Shown here piece by piece: positions 45,831-57,756 of a DNA stretch of 64,000 nucleotides. The stretch's first letter is position 1. Each line of letters opens with the position of its first letter. Location: contig NC_081409.1 of the NCBI RefSeq assembly GCF_030272615.1, forward strand, positions 22,818,260 through 22,882,259, written 5' to 3'. Under the pieces are notes generated by a model. The model worked only from the letters and a program-made list of their open reading frames with translations, ran no database searches and was not told the origin of the DNA. This stretch comes from Cryptomeria japonica (taxonomy: Eukaryota > Streptophyta > Pinopsida > Cupressales > Cupressaceae). A program made the translations under genes and the position numbers.

Positions 45831-47093
45831 TTGATAAAAAATTGCATGATAGATTCTGGTGCAGCTACTAATGTGATGCCTTATGGGGTTATGAAAGAGC
45901 TAGGTTTGTCAGTACACACTTCATATGGGAGATGTTATGCCATGGATAATAGAGAAGTGCCTATTGTGGGTACTATGAGAGATGTAGACGTAAAAATAGC
46001 AGCTTTCCCTGAAGCTACTTATAAAATGGATGTAATTGTGACAGACACCAAGCCACATTATGGCATGCTTCTATCTAGGCAGTGGGCTGCCGCTATTGGA
46101 GGACATCTTCAACTAGATTTGTCATATGCAACTATCCTAGTGAATGGGAATTCTGTAAAACTGTATAGAGAACCACATGCCCCAATGGTTATTGAAAAAA
46201 TAGACCCAAACATGCTTAATTGCATGATTGATGTGGATCTTGATAACTTCAAGATTGAACCCATTCAGCCTCAGTTGAAGAATACTGATCCTATTGTTGA
46301 TGAGCTGGAATCACAACAAGAAGGCCTGTGGAAGATGTACTTTGATGGAGCTTACTCTAAGGAAGGGTCTGGAGCGAGAGTGCTATTTGTTTCCCCATCA
46401 GGTATTACCTTCAAGTATTCTTTTCTATTAGCATTCCAATGTACAAACAATACATCTGAGTATGAAGCTCTATTATTGGGTTTACAGATTGCTAAAAGAC
46501 ATGGGATCAAGTTGTTAAGGGTTTATGGAGACTCTAAACTTGTAGTGTCTTGGATAAGGTCAAGATATGCATCTAAAAATGACAAGTTAAAAAAGTACAA
46601 GCATGTTGTTTGGGATGTCATTGAACACTTTGATGCATTTTCCATTGATTGGATTGAAAGGTCTAAGAACATTATGGCAGCTTTTTTAGCTAATATTGCA
46701 TTAAAGAATGATGATGTAACATTGACTAGAGTCTCAATAATTGAGACAAAAGCCAAACTAGCCATCCCAGATAATGTGTACAATTGGCAAGTTTTTGAGG
46801 ATGATGAAGACATCCTTAGATTTTTACAATGCATAGATGACTATGAAGGTCAAAAGATTGATTGTAATGCATTGGTGGAGGTAGTAGATGGACAGGAAAC
46901 AATTTTTGGAAGTGACATAGTACAATTAGAGACAAATGAAATACCTAGGGGACTAGTTGAACTAGAGGGTATGTTCAATTATAGTGATGGTCACTTACAT
47001 CAAGCATCATCTACAAAGTTGGAGGAATTGGATGAGGTGAACTTAGGGACAAGCTATCTCCCCATATTAGGACCAACCTCATTAACTTATTAA
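45831..47093 (+). CDS. Element F protease followed by archaeal-type RNase H
   Basis: An open frame of 420 residues. Protease motif MIDSGAATNVMPYGVM lies at residues 6-21, followed by the protease fold (PHYGMLLSRQWAAAIGG). An RNase HI-like domain spans about residues 165-290: Asp in KMYFDGAYSKEG, Glu in NNTSEYEALLLGLQ and Asp in VYGDSKLVVSW. The fourth acidic residue is lost (NIMAAFLA where NxxADxLA is usual), a one-base change from GAT to GCT. The domain precedes RT, while Tat elements usually carry it after RT. The frame ends by a stop just before the RT segment. Confidence 0.82.
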   Translation: MIKNCMIDSGAATNVMPYGVMKELGLSVHTSYGRCYAMDNREVPIVGTMRDVDVKIAAFPEATYKMDVIVTDTKPHYGMLLSRQWAAAIGGHLQLDLSYATILVNGNSVKLYREPHAPMVIEKIDPNMLNCMIDVDLDNFKIEPIQPQLKNTDPIVDELESQQEGLWKMYFDGAYSKEGSGARVLFVSPSGITFKYSFLLAFQCTNNTSEYEALLLGLQIAKRHGIKLLRVYGDSKLVVSWIRSRYASKNDKLKKYKHVVWDVIEHFDAFSIDWIERSKNIMAAFLANIALKNDDVTLTRVSIIETKAKLAIPDNVYNWQVFEDDEDILRFLQCIDDYEGQKIDCNALVEVVDGQETIFGSDIVQLETNEIPRGLVELEGMFNYSDGHLHQASSTKLEELDEVNLGTSYLPILGPTSLTY

Positions 47094-47097
47094 AAGG

Positions 47098-48235
47098 GTA
47101 TAAACATGTTTTTGCTTGGTCCTATTAGGACCTAAAGGCGTATAGACAAGACTTATTTCAACATGAAATTCCTCTACAACCTAATGCTAAGCCTTTTCGA
47201 CAAAAGCATAGACCTATTAACCCCCTTTTGGAGACCAAAATGCAACAAGAATTAACCAAGTTAAGGGAAGGTGGAATTATAAAACCTATAAGACATTCTT
47301 AATGGGTATCCAACTTGGTCCCTGTTAGAAAGAAGAATGGGGATATAAGGCTTTGTGTAGATTTTAGAAATCTGAATGTTGCCTCTTTAAAAGACAATTA
47401 TTCTTCCCCAAATATGGAAGCCATGTTACAATGGGTAACTGGTTGTGATTTATTGTCAATGATGGATTGGTTCTCAGGTTATAATCAGGTATTAGTAAAG
47501 GAGTCTAAGCAATTTAAGGCTACTTTTACTACCCCTTGGGGGACTTATGTGTATGTGAGAATGCCATTCGGTCTAAAGAATGATGGAGCTACTTTTCAGA
47601 GAGCAATGGATGTAGCTTTTAAGGAGTTTATCAACATCATAATGGTTGTTTATCAGGATGATTTGACATGTTTCTCAAAGAAGGCAGTTGATCACTAGGG
47701 TAACTTGGAAAAGGTCTTTTGCATGGCTCTGGAGTTTGGTGTATCCTTGAACCCAAAGAAATGTCATTTTGCAGTGATTGAAGGAAAATTATTAGGGCAC
47801 ATTGTCTATAAGGAAGGGGTCAAGATAGACCCTGAAAGGATTGAAGCTATAAATAATGTACCTCAGCCAAAGAATGTTAAAGGGATTCAGTCTTTCTTGG
47901 GCAAGGTGAATTTTGTCAGAAGATTTATTGCAAATTTTGCTGAAATTGTCAAGCCCATTGTGAAGCTTTTGAAGAAAGATGCAAAGTTTTCTTGGGATGA
48001 AGAAGCTGCATAGGCTTTTGACAAAATTAAGAAGGCTATTCAGGAAGCACCAGTGCTAAAATCACCTCATTACAATAAGCCTTTCTCATTATTTTCTTTT
48101 TCTTCTTATCACATAGTAGCCGCAGTTCTACTACTAAAGGATGATGAAGGATATGAACATCCAATTGCTTTCTATAGCAAATCTTTACAAGCTGCTGAGT
48201 TAAAGTATGAAATCATGGAAAATAGGTGTATGCTC
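47098..48235 (+). pseudogene. Element F reverse transcriptase and degenerate gypsy RNase H
   Basis: RT begins near 47098 in frame with KMQQELTKLREGGIIKP. A stop at 47300-47302 falls in the HS-WVSNLVPVRKKNG motif, then come LCVDFRNLN, MPFGLKNDGATFQRAMD and the catalytic VVYQDD at 47648-47662 (YLDD or YVDD is usual). The thumb motif QSFLGKVNFVRRFI follows. Stops at 47696 and 48011 interrupt it. The gypsy RNase H has PFSLFSFSSYHIVAAVL, lacking the usual first Asp, so this copy of the domain is degenerate. A frameshift near 48230 leads into the next segment. Confidence 0.85.
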
Positions 48236-49766
48236 TAGTCAAGGTTGTTAAAGTATTTCGTCCTTATCTGGTAAATGCCCAAATTGTAGCCTATGTACCA
48301 CATGCAGCTGTTAAGGATATCCTATCCCAGTCTGAAGTAACTAGAAAAAGATGTAGATGGATAAGCAGAATACAAGAGTTTGATCTTGAGATCAAAATCA
48401 CAAAGTTGGTAAGAGGTCTAGGCTTAGCCAAGTTAATGACTGAGACAAACTTTAAGGATATTGACATAAATAATGTTGAAATTGAACAAGATTTTGTAAC
48501 CAACATTAAGAGGCAACCATGGTATTCAGATGTGGTATACTTCTTGAAGAATGCCTCATGTCCAGAAGGTATGACACATAGCCAAAGGAGAACATTAAAG
48601 TTAAAATCACAGAAACATGTTCTTATTCAGGGAGACCTGTATTGGAGGAATATTGATGGGATGCTACTGGTTTGCCTGGACGAATTCCAAGCTGGGAAGG
48701 TTCTGAAAGAGATGCACAATGGAGTGTGTGGAGGCCACTATTGAGCTAAGACTACTTCTCGTAGGATAATCCAAGCAGGGTATTATTGGCCAACTTTGTT
48801 CAAGGATGCTCATAAATATGTTCAAAAATGTGATCCTTGTCAAAGGTTTTCTTCTAAACTAAGGTATGGTGGTGCTTTGCCTTTGAATTATGTTACTGTT
48901 AAAGCCCCTTTTGTTCAATGGGGCATTGATTTTATTGGAGAGATAATAGAAAAATCAAGCAAAGGTCACATATGGATTATGGTGGCTACAGACTATTTTA
49001 CCAAGTGGATTGAAGCCATACCTACCAAACAGGCTACTACTAAGGTAGTCATTAGTTTCTTGATGGATAATATAGTGACAAGGTTTGGTGTGCCAGCTAA
49101 AATAGTCATGGATAATGCTATGTACTTCAGGTCTGAAGAGTTTTCATAATTATGTGCTAATTATGGGATTATCATGTCATACTCTTCACCCTACCACCCA
49201 CAGGGAAACAACCAGGCAGAATCGAGTAATAAAAGTCTCCTCAATATCATCAAGAAGATCCTAGAGGAAAATAAAAGGTCCTGGGATCAAAAGCTCATAT
49301 TAGCTTTCTGGGATGACTGTAAAAGGCCATTGGTACGTCCCCTTTTGAGCTAATTTATGGAGTGAAAGATAGGTTGCCTGTGAATAATTTGCTTCCAGTT
49401 TACCAATTTTTGCAGATTGAAGAACTAGAAATGTCTGAACCCATGGAAGAAAGAATGATTTAGTTGGTAGAGCTAGAGGAAATGAGGACTTCAGCCCATA
49501 AAAGGAATATGAAACTTCAATTATGATCGAAGTACCTTTTTGATAAAAGGACTAGTGCAAGAAAGTTCCAGATTGATGACATGGTGTTGCAGTGGAATGC
49601 AAAAGACCAAGACAAAGGCAAGCATAAGAAATTTGAATCACTGTGGATAGGCCCTTTAATTGTTTGTGATATCAATGGAAAGGATTCATACTTCTTGCGA
49701 AGAATGAATGGCGAAGTACAGGAATTTCCAGTGCATGGACAATTCCTGAAATATAAACTCTCTTGA
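48226..49766 (+). pseudogene. Element F integrase and pol C-terminus
   Basis: After the end of RNase H, the zinc region reads GGHY then YVQKCDPCQRF (HHCC, with a stop at 48742). The integrase core has Asp in WGIDFIGEI, Asp in KIVMDNAMYF and Glu in NNQAESSNKSLL. A stop at 49147 and frameshifts near 49320 and 49525 break it. The last frame (49581-49766) is the usual Tat C-terminal segment KGKHKKFESLWIGPL ... VHGQFLKYKLS. Integrase inserts the cDNA into the genome. Confidence 0.83.
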
Positions 49767-49951
49767 TCTGTTTCTGTCCATGCACAGTAGTTGTAGGTTG
49801 TATATATGATTGTTTTCAGTTGTGTGTTTTTCAATAAGGAGCCCTTGTTTTGAATTGAGGAGAGGTCTTTTGTTCCTGTTGGTTTGCGTTCCAGATTTTT
49901 TGCCAGATTCTTGTGTTGGTCTTGCGTCCAACCATCCCCAGTCAGAGCCAT
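49767..49951 (+). other. Untranslated region before the element F 3' LTR
   Basis: 185 bp between the pol stop and the LTR. I see no clear polypurine tract next to the LTR; the nearest purine-rich run is AATTGAGGAGAGG near 49853. Confidence 0.4.
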
Positions 49952-52900
49952 TGTTGGTACCTATAAAATTTTGAGGGTTTAAGGTTTTTTCTTTTGCATG
50001 AAAACATATAGAAAATTAAACCTTTCTAGCGCATTGTTGTAATTCATATTGAACTTGAACCTTTGAACCTTTTTGGTTCAAATTTCAAGGTTCAATCGTT
50101 TCTCTTGCATGAGTCGTGACTTTGTAATATTTTTTACTAAGCAAGTGAGAATGTGTTATGTCTATTTTGAACCATTTGCAAATCGGTTCAAGGTTCAAGG
50201 TTCAGAATGTCCCTTTGCTTTTGATTAAAATTCTTTGCTCATCATTTTTCCACTTAAGCGGAAGGGTCTGTGTGTCATCAAGAGGGGGCCCCTTTTAAGT
50301 CTAGGCCTGGGCAGGTTCTGATAAATTTTAATTCTGCCTAAGTCTTATGTCTTTTCCTATGTATCTGTCGGGCTTCCTAAAGATCAAGCAGGTTCCTATT
50401 GATCTCGCGGTTGTCGCTATACCGCAACCCAAAAGTGCTCGATGGTTATTCACCACGACATGGTGACTAACTGGTGGGACCCGTGAGAAAGGTGCGAAGC
50501 GCAAAAAGTCCAAGAATATTGGAAGTCGGGTTTTCAGACTATCCCGATGACCTAATGGAAAGGGCTAAGGAAAACCTTTTATCCCACATTGGCCACAGGG
50601 AGGAGAATTTCAATATTTATGTGCAAGGCCACATATATCCTAAGTGTCAAAGCTTATGGGCTTTTGGCAAGTGGCAGCTCAAAAGCAATGGTCCCCCTCC
50701 ACACATCTCAAAGCACCCAAAATGTTGTAGTAAAAGGGCAAGTTAAACAGCGAGCAAGTTGAATGCAGATCCACAACCATCGCTATACCCCCATGCGAAG
50801 GTGATTGACTATTAATGGTCGTGACTTGGTGACTAACAAGGTGGCAGACAAGTGGCGGAAACGTGGTGACACCGTGGCATAGGATGAAGCCACTCAGAGG
50901 GGCTAAGAGTCAAGCAATTCAAGAAATATCAATAGTGATCAAGATGGATCCAAGGGCTGTCGCTATGTCGTGACGTAAAAATTCTCGCCAGATATCGCCT
51001 GCGACTTTGCGACAAACCACTAGTAGTGAACCATGGTCGACAATTACTGCAAGTGGTTAAGGTAGGCGGTTCATTTCGGCGCTTAGTGGAGGTCGTGCTA
51101 AGGTGTCAGAGTAGAGAGCCTAGAATGAATACCCTCACGACAGGTGGCGCCCAGTTGTGAACTCCGGAGCCAATCAAAGGGTTCCACATGGCAGACAGGT
51201 GGCATATCATCAAGGTGTATATTGAGTAGACCATGGCTTTGATGGATCATTGAAGGGACTCACTGAAGGCATCAGTTTCATTGACATGAAAGGTGCCGAT
51301 GAAACTAGGGTTTTGATAAAATATGAAAATGGCTAGCCGAAAGAGTGGTGGGTTCGATAGCGCTGAGGTGGTGGATGGGGCCGTGCTCAGGTGGACCTCA
51401 GAAGAAAATCATGAGGTGCCACGTGGTGCTAGATAGCTGATGAGGTGGAAGGTCCAGTGGTGTGCCACGTGACAAAATAGATAGCAGATGAATGTTGAGA
51501 AGACCTTGTTTTTGATAGATCACAAAGTGGACTCATCGAAGGCATCAATTTCATCGAAATGAAGGGTTTCGATGAAACTAAGGTGTTGGTGAGATGTGAA
51601 AGTAGTTCACCGAATGCTCAGTTCCATCGACAAGGGCACATCGAAAAAACCGGTTCCATCAAAAAGTGAAGGCATCGATGAAACTGCGGTTTCAATGAGA
51701 CAAAAAGAAGGCTAGCCGAAGAGGAAGTTTGGCCGAAAGGCTGATGCCAAACAAGCCAAAGGAAGTGGTGGGATCAGTTGAGATGACTTGGCGGTCCAGG
51801 TGGGTCAAGTGGCGAACCAAAGGTTGACAAGTGGCAGGCTTGACTGGACAGGTGGGGTCCAGAAAGATCTCAGAGCGAATCCAAAGGTGCCAAGTGGTGA
51901 CCTCGTGGCATAGGCAAGAGCCATTCAGAGAAGCTAAAGGCCAAGAAAGTTGGGAAGATCAGATGGCTAGGCGAGATGATCTAACGGTTGTTGCCATGTC
52001 GTGATGTGAAAGTGCTCGCCAAATATCCCATGCGACTTGGTGACAAAGCACGTGCGCTAAAAGGAAAGCGGCCCAGGCGTTAAGGATCGAGCAGCTTGAG
52101 GGAAGATCTGTGACCGTCACTATACCACCATGTAAAGATGCCTGATAGTTATCACCTGCGACATAGCAACTGACTAGGTGGCAATTGAGGTGGTAGTCCA
52201 GGCGGGCTCAGGGCGAATCTAGATGTGCCACGTAGTGGGAGTATAAGAAGAATCAGGGCGGGCCCAAGTCCAGTGGCAAGTCCAAGGTGGTGGGTAGATG
52301 GATCCAAAGGCAACTTAGGATGCGCCATGTGTCGAGCCCACCAGAAAAGAAAGTGATAATGGGAGCCACTCAGGCGAGGTAAAAGTCAGACAAGTTAGGG
52401 CAGATCAATGGTGATCTAGGGCAGATCAACGACTGTCACCAAGTCGCAACGAAAAGTTGCTCGATGGCTAAAAGCCGCGACTTGGTGACCAAGTGGTGGG
52501 GCCCGATGGAGAAGAAGAGCAGTTCAGAGAAAGTAAAGAACAAGCAAGTTCAAAGAAGATCTATGGTTGTCGCCATACCGCAAGATGGAGGTGCTCAAAT
52601 GTTAATGGTCGCGGCTTAGTGACTGATGAAGTGGCAAGACAGGTGGAGTCCAGAGGGACTCACGAGCAAACCACGAGGTGACATGTGGCCAAGATTTGTG
52701 AGGGTTAATTTTTGCCCAGATATGGATTTGTCAAATATCAGTGGATGGTTCTCGATCCGAGGAATCTGATTTTGCAGTCAAGTGCAACCCACGGCAAGTA
52801 TTTTTGGGACGGTGACCTTGGGATCTCAGATTTTATTCTTCAGTAAAAAAGATTGGATTTTCTACAGGCCAAGTGTGGTAGCGGTTAAGTTTTTAATAGT

Positions 52901-54333
52901 CCGAGACTAGGTGGTGGGGCCTGTTTCTAAGCGGATTACTTAGGGAAGTTAAAAGGCGTATTAGTTTCCCATGATCAGATGGTTATCACTATACCGCAAT
53001 GGAAACTCTTCTGAACTTTAAAGGCTGCGACTTGGTGACTAAAGGAAAAGTGCTCAGAGAGAAGGCCTCCTGATCCGTTGGTGCCAAAGAATTTTAAATA
53101 TTCAAAAGAAATATCAGCAGAGCTATGCAAGTTGCATCTAACATTGCTTCAAGATGAAAATGGGTTGCTGAGAGGTATCCAGGAGATCTGTAGGGAGATA
53201 TGCAAAGAACATAATGGTGTGTTGCTATGTGTCTTCTTAGATAAGAACTCATCAATGCTCTGGCACAAGATGATCCACCGGTATTATGAAGTTGTCGATT
53301 TTTGCAACCATTTTTGGGTAATAGGAGCCTACCCTTTCGGCCATCTTCCAAATGAATGACCAGTGAATTAATGAAGCACGCATCCCAGAAAGAATGTTAG
53401 ATTTCTCCCTCAACTATAATGGCACAGAAATGTAACTTTTGCAATAAATGACTGTTAGGGTAAGATTTTCTTCTAGGTGGTCTGAAGCTTGTTGCATCCT
53501 GATTTCTATAAAAGGATACCAAGGCTACCTAGAAAAGGGACACAAATTTTTGTAGCTAAACTTTGGCAAAATTAATACAGGCCTTTGTCTTAGCAATTTC
53601 TGAGTCAAAAATGAAGTACTTGTAACCTTCCGACAGAGGAATGAAGTATACAGTCCAGAGAATTTAAATTCTAATTTGTATTGTCTCTATATCATTGTAC
53701 AGTTGTTCATTTCATTTAAGTAATCAAGGATTGCTTATTTGAATGATTTTTTAGGCATCTAATGAAGTTGTTCTAAGTCTTTTTCTTAAGGAGAAAAATA
53801 TAAAATACTTTGAAAAAAGTCATTGATTTCAGTACTCTTGGTGTGGATTGGATGATGAAGTCTGATGCAGATTAGGACTCTGTGTATGTCAGGCATATTC
53901 AGAGTTGATAAATCAGGAACTTGTGATTTGTGTGCTAGTTTCTCTTGTCAAGTTGCACTCTGTTGTAGATGACTCTTTTGCCCAGATAAGGCACTGATTT
54001 ATCTATTGGTTTTTGTTGCATTTTGTGATCCTTTTTTAAAAAAGAAATCAATTTTCCATTTAGGTTAGTTTTATTGGTTAGTAAGGGAAGTTTGCAGGAA
54101 TTTACACTGGTTTTTTCTACAAACCATTTGCTATTTTTGTGAGAAAATAGTATTTAAAAGGGTTCACCTGCCCAATCTTTTGTAAGCTTAAAGTGTAGGA
54201 GGTTTCCTAAGTATGGAACCTTATATTGTTGTCTTTATTTCAAACTTTTGTTGTTCTCTTCCATTGTAGCACAGAGGCAGCAATTTTCACTTTTAAAGAG
54301 AAGAAACAAAAGTTTTCAAAATGGAGAACAACA
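49952..54333 (+). repeat. Element F 3' LTR with module array
   Basis: 4382 bp, TGTTGGTACC to GAACAACA. It is the fuller copy and contains a segment at about 50970-51940 that is missing from the 5' LTR. Module boxes include A at 50401 with B at 50454 and A at 52558 with B at 52610. TATA box CTATAAAAGG at 53506-53515. Confidence 0.87.
53078..53359 (+). other. Small open frame in the element F LTR
   Basis: 93 codons reading VPKNFKYSKEISAELCKLHL..., with a shorter, stop-shortened version at 41336-41539 in the 5' LTR. Its place in the LTR, after the module array and before the TATA box, matches the place of the long ORF of unit E. I cannot show sequence homology, and presence in both LTRs is expected anyway because LTRs are copied together. 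Function unknown; it may be chance or a remnant. Confidence 0.35.
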
Positions 54334-56010
54334 GTTCCAATGCATTCAAGGAGTATTGTAATAGGTTTGACATACAAAATGAGAAAACAATACCTCTTAC
54401 TCCTCAACAAAATGGGATTGTGGAAAAAATAAATCACACTATCATGGAGAAGGTGAGGAGTATGTTGTCAAACTCTGGATTGGAAAAATATTTTGGGCAA
54501 AAGCATTAAGGATAGCTTGCTACCTCATAAATCGATCTCCTACTACAACACTGGATAGCAACATTCCTGAAGAAGTTTGGACTGGTAAGAAGGTAAATTA
54601 TTCTCACTTGAAAATCTTTAGATGTGAAGCATTTCTACATATTCCCAAAGGCAATAGAACTAAATTAGATGATAAATACATGAAATGCATTTTCTTGGGA
54701 TATGCAGATGGTGAATTTGGTTATCGTTTATGGGATCTAGTCAAACATAAGATCATTAGGAGGGATGCTATATTTATTGAGTTAGAGATGTTTAAGAGGA
54801 TTGTAGGAAATTTGGAGGTAAAGAAAGTTGTTGACATGATTGAAGAATAACAAGAAAATATCCCACTAATGCAATAAAATGGACAACAAGATCAAGAGTG
54901 TGATGGACAACAGGAGGAGAAGAGGAACAACACTTGAATAAGAAACCTTGTATGATCCCTTACAAGAGATTCAACTTGAAAACACAACACAACAATTGGT
55001 TCATAGACCCACTAGGTCTCATAAGCCTTCACAAAGATATATGCCCTCAAAATATATTTTGTTAACTGATGAAGGTGAACTTGATGGTTTTCAAGAAGCT
55101 TGTGAAGATGAGCATAGTAAAGAATGGAAGAAAGTGATGGAGGAAGAAATGGACTCCTTGCTCGAAAATAGAACTTGGGTGTTGGTAAAGCTTCCAAAAG
55201 GAAGAAGAGTTTTACAAAAAAATGGGTATACAAGATCAAGCATGAGGGTGACAAGAAAAAGAAAAGATACAAAGAAAGGTTGGTGGTGAAGGAATTTGCT
55301 TAGAAAGAAGGTAATTGACTTCAATGAAATTTTTTCACCTGTTGTTAAAATGTCATCCATTAGAGTTATTTTGGTCTTGCTACTACTCTAGACTTGGAAT
55401 GTGAATAGTTAGATGTAAAGACAACTTTCCTTCATGGTGAATTGGAGGAAGAGATTTATATGGAGAAGATAGAAGGTTTCAAAGTAAAAGGTAAATAAAA
55501 CTTGGTTTGTAAGTTGAAGAGTCTTTATAGGTTGAAATAGGAACCTCACCAGTGGTATAAGAAATTTGATTCATTTATGTTGGAACATGGTTTTAAAAGG
55601 CTAGAAGTTGATCATTGTGTCTATATTAAGAGGTATGACCAAGAAAAGAACATTATATTATTGTTGTACGAAGATGACATGTTACTTATTGGACATGATA
55701 AAAATATGATTAATCAATTGAAGAAGGATTTGGGTAAACAATTTACAATGAAAGATTTGAGTCCAACGCAATAAATATTGGGCATTGGGCATGAAAATCA
55801 TACGTGATAGAAAGAAGAAGAAAATATGGTTGTCACAAGAAAAATATATTGACAAGGATCTTGATAGGTTCAATATGAAGGATGCCAAGCCAGTTGGTAC
55901 ACCTCTTGCATCCCACTTTAAATTGAGTGTTAATTTGTGCCCTTGTGATGACAAGGAGAAGAAGGAAATAAGTAAAACTCCTTATGCTTTAGCTATTGGA
56001 AGCCTGATAT
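54334..56010 (+). pseudogene. Element Z integrase C-terminal part and reverse transcriptase
   Basis: The integrase frame resumes at the duplicated GTTCC with NAFKEYCNRFDIQNEKTIPL and TPQQNGIVEKINHTIMEK (catalytic Glu). The copia integrase tail IFRCEAFLHIPKGNRTKLDD and FLGYADGEFGYRLWD follow. RT starts near 55110 (EWKKVMEEEMDSLLENRTW). Its active site is LLLYEDDMLLIG near 55665, with Glu where Val is usual in YVDD. PVGTPLASHFKL follows, and the frame is cut at GATAT (56006-56010) by solo LTR G. Many stops and frameshifts. Confidence 0.82.
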
Positions 56011-57751
56011 TGTTGGCATTGAGGAGATTTTTGGGATAATGTGCAAATATGTGTTTGGATTGACTGAGTGATGTGTTGTCACTGATGTCAACATATTCCT
56101 CTTTGTATTCCAGTGTTGCCGTTAGATTAAGTAAGTTAGTTTGGCCAGTGTGTTGTTGGATAAGTTGTTGTGGATTAAAGGGTTTTGAGATAAGTATCTC
56201 TAGTTGATTCAACTCAAGTTTCAGTGGTTCGCGTGGAGATTTGATCAAGTTATTAGATTCGGTATTGCGATTGGTTTTTCAGTTGTTCGGTGTTTTGGAT
56301 TTTGTTCTGCATTGCTTCGCATTGCAATATCTTGGTTTGCGGATTTGGCAAAGTGTTTGGGACATTTTGGTGTGTCCTCAATTCAGATGGTTCATGACCT
56401 GGAGGTCCGCAAGTGAATCTTTCATCTTGACAGTCATTGTAGTTAGTATTCTTGAAGTTTGGTATAATGATGATGAACATTCTAGTAAGTGGTGTTGATG
56501 TGGTTGTTTCTGTGGTAATTCATGATGCTTGTGGATGTTTATAGACCATGTACTATTCGTGTTGGTGGTCCGCATTGATTGGTGAGCCCGTTATTGATGA
56601 TTCTCCTTGATTCGATGGTGTTCATGTGTTAGGGTTTCAAGCAGATCCGAAGCAAATATGAACTAACAATTATATGCAGATTTAAATACAAAAGATAAAG
56701 AAATAAAATAGGACACAGATAACACAGAGATTTAACGTGGTTCACCCAGAATGGGTTACGTCCACCATACACAGCCGTCCAATCTTTCTTATTATCCAGC
56801 AAAAATAGTACATCAACCCTCACAATGCCTTAAGCATCCCAGCCACTTATAACAGCGTTTTTAGGGCAACAAACAAAGTCTGCCTTTTTTAGGGTTTTAT
56901 TACAATGTCGGTTTTCATCAACAAAAAACTGCAAAAAAAATTTTCTCAGGGGCTGCCGCCCCCAAACCCCCGCTGAGTGTACAGTACTTTGCTGATCAGT
57001 CGCCACATTTCAACATCATGTTCTTAGTCGACATGATGATTGCAACATGTTGCGGATGTTCGAGGCATAGTTCTTGAAAGTGTTTTATGTTTGAGGTGCT
57101 GATTTAGGTCCATACTATGTCTTAGCTGACATTGTTTTGGTTTGCATATAATATTGTAGCGTGTATGGTTATATCTTTGTAATTTGTAATGTGTGTTGAG
57201 TCGACCTTGAAAGATAGGTTGATGATATGTATAACTAAATGTAATACTCATGTGTGAGAGGTATCTGTGTGTGCGAATAATGCTTTGATTTTTCGGAAGC
57301 AGTGAAGTAGTGCGAAAGAGCAGAATATGTGTTATGTGCCTAACCGGAACTGTAACCAGGCATTAGGAGATGCTATTTTCTTAGTTCATGATCTTCCAAT
57401 TGTAATCTGAATATGTTTGTAAGACAGTGAGTCTTCCCTGGGTTGTAACCCTTTGTTGTTTTTGAGCGGTGAGCTCTAGGCAGTGTGCATGAATGCATGT
57501 GCATTCCCCATTGTAATATTACATATACTTCTAACAGGATATCATCATATTGTGGGTAGATTCCCATCGTGGTTTTTCCCTTGATTGAGTTTTCCACATA
57601 AAAAATCTTGGTGTTATGTGTGTTATTGATGTGGTGTTGATTTATGCTTTCAATGATAATTATCAAGATCTGAAATTGTGTCTGAGTTAAGAAAAGATTT
57701 TGAGAAAATTGATTCACCCTCCCCTCTCAATTTTCTGCCTCGTTGCCAACA
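56011..57751 (+). mobile_element. Solo LTR G, 1.7 kb, inside element Z
   Basis: Starts TGTTGGCATTG and ends GTTGCCAACA (8 bp inverted ends TGTTGGCA/TGCCAACA). Perfect duplication GATAT (56006-56010 and 57752-57756). Its 3' part (GTGGTTTTTCCC, GAGTTTTCCACAT, CTTGGTGTTATG, GATTCACCCTCCCCTCTC) resembles the 3' parts of the B, C and D LTRs, which gives + orientation. It contains solo LTR H. Confidence 0.88.
56627..57015. mobile_element. Solo LTR H, 389 bp, inside solo LTR G
   Basis: TGTTAGGGTTTC to CATTTCAACA with perfect duplication TCATG (56622-56626 and 57016-57020). It contains GATTTAACGTGGTTCACCC, a motif common in plant LTRs. No coding sequence. Confidence 0.8.
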
Positions 57752-57756
57752 GATAT

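Larger units (their letters stand above)
39179..54333 (+). mobile_element. Element F: Ty3/gypsy retrotransposon of Tat/Ogre type
   Basis: Perfect duplication GTTCC (39174-39178 and 54334-54338), LTR ends TGTTGGTACC and GAACAACA. The LTRs are very long (3361 and 4382 bp) around a 7.4 kb internal region: PBS-like site, gag, protease plus RNase H, RT plus degenerate RNase H, integrase. The long LTRs, a PBS of the TTGGCRACTCYRCTGGGGA type and the extra archaeal-type RNase H are traits of the Tat lineage, which includes Ogre (from memory). Several frameshifts and stops make it inactive. It is inserted in the integrase gene of element Z. Confidence 0.9.

Noticed and set aside
49517-49951. Minus-strand 144-codon frame beside the element F 3' LTR
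   Set aside because: It is antisense to the pol C-terminus and untranslated region, with no domain.
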